Assembly: GCF_943734655.1 (NCBI RefSeq) | Contig: NC_071354.1 | Span: 226,728,397 to 226,792,396 of the forward strand | Reading direction: 5' to 3' | From: Sabethes cyaneus | Taxonomy: Eukaryota; Arthropoda; Insecta; Diptera; Culicidae | DNA length: 64,000 nucleotides | Part shown: positions 56,449 through 64,000 of the stretch, in pieces | Layout: every line of letters starts with the position of its first letter | Position numbering within the stretch: the first letter of the stretch is position 1 | Translations under genes and position numbers: made by a program | The notes under the pieces: generated by a model | What the model saw: the letters and a program-made list of their open reading frames with translations, nothing else | Told to the model about the DNA's origin: nothing | The model's database searches: none

Positions 56449-57078
56449 ATGTGGCTGTTACTGATTTTAATTCTCCTGGTGGACCAAGCTGTAACTGAAG
56501 GAAACACTAAATGGGAAGAAACGTGGCCCAAAGAAATGTCACACGGTGTTCTTTACGGACAAGAGAAGCTGCATAACAAAACTCTATGCCACGATATAAT
56601 GCAGTTCTCTTCTTTAAAACGAATAGTTGTCGATACCTGCCAATTCAGTTATCCTGACAATAGCTCGACATGCGATGAACTGGGTTCCGACGTATTCTAC
56701 GGTTTACATCCAAGGCGGGCTTGTTGGGGTCCTGCACTGTTTAGGAAAAGGAAATGGCAAACTGGTTTGATGAATGCCACTGGATATCATTACACACAAC
56801 GGAGTGCCGAGAGACAGTTGATTATCGCCTTCTGGTCCACTGGTAATGCAAGTTGTGAAACAATTTCACAATATTCGGTGCCATCTGAACAGATATTTTC
56901 GTTGAATCGCGACTTTTTCTCATTGTCTACGGAAGCTACACACAACCTCACACACTGTGAATGTAACAATAGTGTTTCGACCATTTCTTTCTACGAACCG
57001 GCATATGCAAGGCAGGATTCATGGAAAAATTCCAGTGAAGAACAAGTACCATTGGTGGATGGTTTTTTTTTAAATTAA
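56449..57078 (+). CDS. RCW-A family protein, copy A5, truncated before the anchor
   Basis: An open frame of 209 residues, closely related to A4. The signal peptide (MWLLLILILLVDQAVTEG) and most of the ectodomain are kept, including the core RACWGPALFRKRK. After EEQVPLVDGFF the frame runs through a T-run (57062-57071) into LN and a stop, so the transmembrane segment and basic tail are missing. Sequence beyond keeps only a trace of the A4 end (ATCACTGTATTACCA). Several family cysteines are changed: 22 to Trp, the one after the core to Trp, and the next to Ser. The product would be secreted if made. Change at normally fixed cysteines suggests relaxed constraint, so this may be a decaying gene. 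The divergent partner B4 is frameshifted. Confidence 0.65.
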   Translation: MWLLLILILLVDQAVTEGNTKWEETWPKEMSHGVLYGQEKLHNKTLCHDIMQFSSLKRIVVDTCQFSYPDNSSTCDELGSDVFYGLHPRRACWGPALFRKRKWQTGLMNATGYHYTQRSAERQLIIAFWSTGNASCETISQYSVPSEQIFSLNRDFFSLSTEATHNLTHCECNNSVSTISFYEPAYARQDSWKNSSEEQVPLVDGFFLN

Positions 57079-57089
57079 TCACTGTATTA

Positions 57090-58660
57090 CCAATTTTCAA
57101 AGCGTGAAATGCGTTTTAATTGTTTGAGAAATTTTAAAATCAATTATTCTCAAATATATCATCAAATATATCATATATATCAAACTTACGAGTAGCAAAA
57201 GATTGGGACCAAAATACAAATTTATTCACACAACAGAAATAAAATTTAGATAAAGCTGAAAAGTGCTGTTAAATTTATTAAATTTGTCAGAAAAACGAAG
57301 CGAAAATTAAAATACACAACAGATTTGTACTCATAATATTTAAACAAAATTAAGTAAGAATTGAAAACAAATCAGAGGGCAAAATTGAGGAATAATTCAG
57401 CAAAACTAAGGCAATATTATTGATCATTGAATAAATAATAATAGTTGTAGAATTGAGTAAACTATATGGACCAATTAAATGGAGAAAACAATTATGGGAA
57501 ACTAAATATAAAATAAAATGTCAATGAAAACAGAACTGGCGATGAAACCAAGGCAAAATTATTACACAAAAGGCAGCGGAAATCAGTGTTGCACCATGTT
57601 TAGACTTATCTGGAGATGCACAGATTACTGGTTTTTGTCATAAATTAGGTAGACTTAGGTACACATATTTTTCAGTGTAACAAACTTTTTTTCTTCTCTT
57701 TTAATGCTGTTATTCGCAATCATTAAAGAAGCACCCCTTGACGTGAATGGAGAGAAAACAAAACGTATCCATGAAGTTTACTGTAATGAATGTAAGTTGA
57801 GTAATTTGATTTAGGGTAAAGAACCGGTTTTAAGCAGTCTAAGCGGGTCACTGATTGCTTTACCTTATTACAAGCGATGGGTTGACTAAGTGAGGGATAT
57901 CAGCATACCAATCTTCTTGCTACCTTTATTTCTTCAAGCTGTTACCATCGAAAGACACTATTGTTGAGCTAAACTTTTAATTTTCTGCTTTAAAAGTTGG
58001 AGCGATGGAACTAATTTTGATCAGACCGAGCATATATTCACCTTCAAGGTGCTTTTTTCAGCAGTCCTGAAATATGAATTTTTATCCACGACCTACTAAT
58101 CGGCATCTGCATTAATAGATTTGATATTTTTGGTTGGTAGATGCGTAAAATGCCATCTGTCCAAATTGTTTATCGGGGCATACACTAACCCACCGTTCGG
58201 CAAACGGTATTCGTCGTCTCTTTTATTCTCTATTGTTCTTATGGGAAACTACGAGTTTGACGTCTCACTCGCTGTTCATAAGGATGGTGGGAGAACAAAA
58301 GAGGCAAACATAGCAGTGCACACGGGCCGACAACAGAACAGTGTTGTCAAAGCAAATAACATTGAAACACATCGTTGCTTCATTAAAGCACTGAGAAAAT
58401 CTTGGAAAATTATTGAAAAACTCTCTATTCTGTCGTTTTTACTAAAGAAAAATTAATTATGAACTTACATTTCTCTTGAAAGTATTGAGCCACGTTTTTA
58501 CCATTGGAGGTTTCAGTTCATTTCAAACCTACAATTCTTATTTCCGGAACCGAAACAGTGTCTTGGAAACACGATAGTTCATGAGTTACGCTGCAGCTGC
58601 TGCTATAGCTATATAGTATACTGCTGAACAGGTTCCGTCAAGTCAGAATTTATTTTCAGT
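57090..58660. other. AT-rich stretch without recognised features
   Basis: About 1.6 kb of A/T-rich sequence. The 111-codon frame at 58121-58456 has no domain, signal peptide or family resemblance. Confidence 0.4.
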
Positions 58661-58667
58661 TTTGTTA

Positions 58668-58689
58668 TCTATACCTATAAAGAAGGATT

Positions 58690-58743
<54 letters not shown>

Positions 58744-60507
58744 CGTATGTTCCTTATAGAATCGAAAACTACTGAACCAATCGGCATGAGAATATGCATG
58801 TAGAGGTTTTTTGGGGCCAGGAAAGGTTTTAGTGATGGTTAGAAAACCCTCCCCCCACTAAGAGGGGGGGCTCCCATACAAATGAAACACAAATTTCTGC
58901 ATAACTCGACAACTAATCAAGCAAATAGAACAAAATTTGGCATGTGGGTGATTCGGTGACAAGAATTTATTCTATGGTAAATTGAGACCCCTCCCCTCTT
59001 TATAAGGGGAATTATAACTCCTCTCCTCTTTAAAAGGGGGGGCTTCCATACAAATTTCCTCATAACTCGAGAACTAATCAAGCATATGGAACCAAATTTG
59101 GCATGTGTGTGTTTTTGGAGACAAAATTTTTTCTATGATGAATGGGGACCCCTCCCCACTTTAGGAGGGGGGGGGGGCTCCTATACAAACGAAATACAAA
59201 TTTCCTCATAACTCGAGAACTAATCAAGCAAATGGAACCAAATTTGGCACGTGGGTGTTTTTGGAGACAAAAATTTTTTCTATGATGAATTGGGACCCCT
59301 ACCCACTTTAGGAAGGGGGGCTCCTATACAAATGAAATTCAAATTTCCTCATAACTCGAGAACTAATCAAGCAAATAGAACCAAATTTGGCATGTGGAGG
59401 TTTCTGGAGGCAAAAATATTTTCTACGGTGAATTAGGACCCCTCCCAACTTCAAGAGGGGGTGCTTCTACACAAATGAAATACAAATTTCCTCATAATTC
59501 GAGAACTAATCAGCAAATGGAACCATATTTGGCATGTGGGTGTTTTTGGAGGCAACCATTTTTTCTTTGATGAATTAGGACCCCTTACCTTTTTAAGAGG
59601 GGGGCTCTCATACAAACGAAATACAAATTTCCTCATAACTCTAGAACTAATCAAGCAAATGGAACCAAATTTATCATGTGGGTGTTTTTGTAGGCAAGAA
59701 TATTTTCTATGGTATATTTTCTATGGATTTTCCCACTTTAAGGGGGGGGGGCTCCTATACAAATGAAAAACAAATTTCCTTATAACTCGAGAACTAATCA
59801 AGCAAATGGAACCAAATTTGACATGTAAGTGGTTTTGGACGCAAGATTTTTTCCTATGATGAATTGAGACCCCTCTCTTCTTTAGAAAGCGAGTTATGGC
59901 CCATCTCCCCTTTAAGAGGGTGGGCTTCCATACAAATGAAATGCAAATTTCCTCTTATCTCGAGAACTAATCAATCAAATGGAACCAAATTTGGCATGTG
60001 GGAGTTTTAGATGGCAGAAATTTTTTCTATGGTGAATTACGACCCCTTCCCCTTTTAAGAGAGGAGCTCCCATACAAATGAAATTCAAATTTCCTTATAA
60101 CTTGAGAACTAATCAAGCAAATGGAACCAAATTTGGCATGTGGGAGATTTTGGAGTCTTGAATTTATTTTACGATAGTTAGAGACCTCTCACTCCTGTGG
60201 TAGGGGGTATGGACTCTCATACAAATGAAACAGAAATTTTTGCGAAACTCAAAAACTAATCGAACTCGAGAAATTCGAGACTCTTCCATAAAACATTAGT
60301 CAATACAAGACCACAAAAACTATCTATAGTAACACTAGATCATTCAGGACGAGACGGTCGCGAGTGTTGCCGGTGACCCGCCGTCGGAAGCGCCGCCCAC
60401 TGGGGGGCTTGCAAAACTCGAGATTGTGACAAAGATCATCCGAGATTCATGATTTATGTACAACACAGGTTAATTTGTGGCAATGCGAAGTTTGTCGGGT
60501 CAGCTAG
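58668..60507 (+). mobile_element. Helitron-like non-autonomous element 5 (first family, full length)
   Basis: Starts TCTATACCTATAAAGAAGG after A58667 and ends GTCGGGTCAGCTAG before T60508. After a 13-unit TCTG run come about ten diverged internal units of roughly 140 bp. A GC-rich segment (GTTGCCGGTGACCCGCCGTC at about 60368) and the conserved 3' domain (CTCGAGATTGTGACAAAGAT) follow. This is the clearest full copy in the window at 1840 bp, with no coding capacity. Confidence 0.75.
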
Positions 60508-61127
60508 TAAAATAATAAAACTTTCGGCTAGTAGCAAAGCCTTAGATAATAGAAAGATGTTCCTATCAAAAGATTTTGAAAATATGAATAAAAAAGTGCA
60601 TTTTCGGTTCATTTATTTTATACTGTTTAAAATAGGTGACACTGATTAACTCGTTCCTTACCCTTTGTGTATTTTTTCAATACTAACAAACCAGATTTTG
60701 GAACAAATTTTTGAAAGAAAAAGTACAAATTAAAAAGATCTTTACCCCCTGCAAAATTCTGCATCCCTGTGAAATTCTGCATAAAATTCGTACAGAATGC
60801 CGTGCTTATGGGTCCAGGATTCAGGAATCAAACAGGCGAATCCTCAGGATTCGCATAACTCGGAAAAGGAATTCCCATTACTATGAAATAGGAATCCTCG
60901 GGATACTGAAAGCAGTAATCCTGTGTGTGTTATAGACGAAGAAAATCGAGAGTTTTAGAGAGTAAAATTGATTAAAAACAGTACCAGCATAACTGAAACC
61001 GTCCCTTTTAGGACTACAGGAAACATTCAAAACGGCACTTTTCAGAACCACCACCATATTTAAAGAAGGTTTAAATGAAATATGCTCTTAAACATACCAG
61101 AAAAATAAAATTTCTAAGGGTATGAAA
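60508..61127. other. Unassigned AT-rich stretch
   Basis: Contains a few GGAATC/GGATTC words in close succession (60825-60905); otherwise nothing recognised. Confidence 0.4.
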
Positions 61128-61735
61128 TGGGGATAGCAACTAGAAAAAAGCGCCCAACATAGCTTCAGCCATCCCAAGCCCCTGCCTAGCGCCTGCACGT
61201 TTCCATGCCTGGAAATACATACTTCAATTTGTATAATTGAGTAGCCAAGCTAGGAGCTGCTAGGAGAGTCATGTGGTTTTCAGTTCCTAACTTTACAACT
61301 ATATTTTTAGGCGACCTTTGAACCACACGACTTTGTTTTCAAGAGCTATATTATTTAAACTAATATTTCTGATAGACTAATCTAGTTTCAGAGAGCGAAA
61401 TAACGCGCTATATCCTTGGCCAATTGCAGCCTAGCTTCTGGTCTAAATGCCATTAGTTCATCCCCGAGAGTCCGGAGTGTCACTTAACCTTTATTAGCAA
61501 AGATACTCCCAACGACTTTAAATAAATCATTATCTATGCATATGGGAAGCGTTTGGTACGAGAGGTCCACGTGTTCTTCGTTCCTCTTGATTTCAAGGAG
61601 TTTAGTGGAGTTAGATATTATTTCTGGTTAAATTTGATTTCTTGGAATTCTCTCTGCGGTAGATGCTGCGCAATTGCCCTGGCCGTTGACAAGAAAAATG
61701 ATTGATTCAAGTAATCGTTATTTTCCAGGTTATTT
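61128..61735 (+). repeat. Dispersed repeat R, copy 3 (longest)
   Basis: Its left end matches 16529-16625 and its right part (61481-61735) matches 1-230, which defines a repeat of at least 600 bp. No ORF, tRNA-like head or terminal inverted repeats were seen. It could be a SINE-like or LINE-end sequence. Confidence 0.7.
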
Positions 61736-62505
61736 TCCTCTCAAACTCTTGGGAAAACAAGAAAAATACGTCTGCTAGGGCTGATAGAGTAAATAGGAAT
61801 CAATAATCTGAAGAACTATTAACTGTAGTGAATAGTGAAATTTAATCGTGAAAACAGTTTTCTTTCATTTAATTTTCGTACGCCGCTGAGACGCTCCTAA
61901 AGGCTTGAGTTCTATATCGGCAGCTTTAACGAATAAATATTCCATCAATTCAAGTAATATTTTTTGAATAACTGTCATTTTCGATTTTTTAGTTTTAAAA
62001 CATTAAAGATAAATTAATTTCAAGTAATTTTCAAATCTCTACTTCCCTTATAACTTTTAACAGCGGATTTTTATTTTTCCAATTATTCCGCATGAATTGC
62101 GAACAAGATTGCGAATGTAATCCTTTTGAGAGCATTCACTACTTTAGTGACGAGCTGGAGACGGGCCTTGCATACTTATGATGCTATTCGTTGTTCTAAA
62201 GATTCTGGAATTCTCGTATCTACGGATGTACAGATCTACGGATTTTCATAAACTTTATGAAAAAGATTGAATTTTTCAGTCCAGTTTCAAAAATAACGAG
62301 TGCGCTACGTGCAGTGAATAATATCCAAAAAAACACTGCTATAATCTTTAAGAGCCGATATAGTTTGATAAAGTTTCGAATAGAGCTCTTCTGAGAGAAT
62401 TGTATATTCACATTATTAGTAATACTGATATTTACTAATAGTATTTACATTAGGTAATTTACTTTACTCTTTACAGCGATAATTGAAAACTATTGAACAT
62501 TTAAG
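61736..62505. other. Unassigned AT-rich stretch
   Basis: Nothing recognised. Confidence 0.4.
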
Positions 62506-62509
62506 CCTT

Positions 62510-63130
62510 CAGAAAACAAAAGACGATGAAAAGATGATTAAAATACGAAGAAAAGACAACGAAGAGACGATTAAAAATGCGGCGTAAAACCGACGCAAAT
62601 GCAATAAAAAATGACAAAGCAGTAACGAAAATATGGCGAAAATATTACGTAACCTTAACGAAAAGGCGAAGAAATCCGACAAAAATACGACAGAAATATG
62701 GTAATATGAAAGTATGAATGAATGAATGTAATATGAATATACGACGAAAAAATGGCCAAAGCAGAGCAACAAAAGAATAACAAAAAATACGACAAAAAGA
62801 TGTTTGACAAGCGTAAAAAAGAAGACAAAACATGCAAAAAAAGTAACGAAAATATGACGAATACACGACGGCTAAGAACGACGAAAAGGTAGTAAAAAGA
62901 CAACAACATTGTTGTCAAGACAACAAAAAGGACGATGAAAAAATGGCCAAAAACTGACGAAAAGGCAACAACAAGATGACGAAAAGATGACAACAAAACG
63001 ATCAAAATACAATGAAAAGACGCCAAAACAGACGGCAAAGTGCCGAGGAAAAAGAAGACAAACATTCCAGAGAGAGGTCAAAAACGTTTGTTCGTCGTTG
63101 ATGAAAAAGCTATGAAAAGATGACAACAAT
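62510..63130. repeat. Purine-rich degenerate minisatellite
   Basis: Loose repeats of ACGAAAA and GACGAAAAGA on the plus strand. Minus-strand frames are Phe/Leu-rich by composition and are not genes. It is similar in style, on the other strand, to the pyrimidine-rich tracts at 15150, 47400 and 54955. Confidence 0.85.
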
Positions 63131-64000
63131 CTTAAAAGACACGGTAATACCTAAATGTTACGATTTTGTCAGCTCCTGATTTTATCTACCCACGATTTTA
63201 TCAGCTTTTTATCCCGATTTTGTCAGCCTATAAATTTTGTTTGACTTTTGTGCTTTTAGACATGATTTATAAAACTTTTCAGCCTGCATGAAACTATTCC
63301 GAATTTCTGGGGAGACTTTTTGAATAAAATGATGCCATCTTGCGAGTAATTCGGAGTCAAAATTAGGGCATTTTTATAGTAAAAGTTCTATAGTGCCGAA
63401 ACAAGCAAAGATAGAGGTGTACTATATTGAGCAATGTTGTGTATTTGTACTACTTCTACAACTTTGTAGAACAGGAAAAAGTCATACAACTACAAAAACA
63501 GCTAAAATAGAAAAACTGATTTTTACGATTTTTTATTTATGAGAAATAGGATTTTTCTATCTTTTCTGAAGAGATAAAAGGTTACTGTCTTCAGCGAAAT
63601 TTCTTGTAATAATATGCTGTAAAACTTTGCAGAACATATCAATGTGTTATATTGAAACTGAAGGAGAAAAATAAATTTTTTATTGCACTTTTAGGGGGAT
63701 TAATCAAAATTTGAATTTCGCTGGACGATAGAAATTTTAATTTTAAGAAACTCTTCCAAAGGTACCATAAACCTAAGACGAAGTTTTCCCGCTTAAAGCT
63801 AATGCGCACTAAAAAACGTTCTGGACCAGTGTGCTGTGCCCGGTTCATTGAACCTTCGGTTGATCAATTGAGAGTTAAAATTTTTAGTAGAAGTGTTCGA
63901 TTCGTCTTAAGTCTTGAACAGGGAATCAAAATATCATTGTTCATACGCAGAAATGACCGACAAAAACGAAGAGCGATAAACCAGCAACCAGAATGTTTTA
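63131..64000. other. Unassigned stretch
   Basis: CGATTTTGTCAGC and near copies recur three times at 63161-63230 and may be the edge of an element. No gene was recognised to the window end. Confidence 0.4.

Noticed and set aside
58121..58456. 111-codon frame with possible gene character
   Set aside because: No ATG-associated context, domain or family resemblance; nearby sequence is AT-rich non-coding.
62645..63129. Several Phe/Leu-rich minus-strand frames
   Set aside because: They arise from the purine-rich ACGAAAA repeat.

Overview
The window looks like eukaryotic genomic DNA from a mosquito, probably Aedes-like. This rests on low gene density, many AT-rich degenerate minisatellites, and a typical dipteran transposon mix: CR1/Jockey-like and RTE-like LINEs, a BEL/Pao remnant, tRNA-derived SINEs, Helitron-like elements, and hAT, Harbinger and TA-target MITEs. 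The species is an inference from repeat content, not from a recognised host gene. No prokaryotic features and no recognised viral insertion were seen.

Layout: 0.4-3.2 kb holds two adjacent Helitron-like elements. 3.2-6.3 kb holds SINEs, a non-repetitive stretch and minisatellite DNA. 6.6-8.4 kb is a 16/21-bp minisatellite with two MITEs nested in it. 8.55-10.1 kb is another Helitron-like element with a hAT MITE inside. 10.9-15.1 kb holds decayed LINE pieces around a non-repetitive stretch. 15.1-16.5 kb is pyrimidine-rich, and 17.1-20.9 kb is a degenerate 12-bp array. 21.2-25.5 kb has gag and reverse-transcriptase remnants and a second non-repetitive island. 25.5-28.5 kb is a second 12-bp array. 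28.9-57.1 kb contains the only host-like genes, interleaved with transposons. 57-64 kb is repeats and AT-rich DNA.

The genes at 28.9-57.1 kb form an unrecognised family of small secreted or single-pass membrane proteins. I label them RCW-A (plus strand) and RCW-B (mostly minus strand) after a shared core of an aromatic-rich R-C/x-W motif. Four times a B gene and an A gene stand head to head, with 300-330 bp between start codons and conserved blocks in between. One further A gene and one divergent B-like gene stand alone. In no pair are both partners intact, and several copies have lost their membrane anchor. This array is the main candidate for an undescribed biological system; its function cannot be read from the sequence.

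The best preserved mobile element is a CR1/Jockey-superfamily LINE at about 48.6-52.98 kb. Both ORFs are open, and it ends in an octamer-repeat tail. All other autonomous elements are broken.
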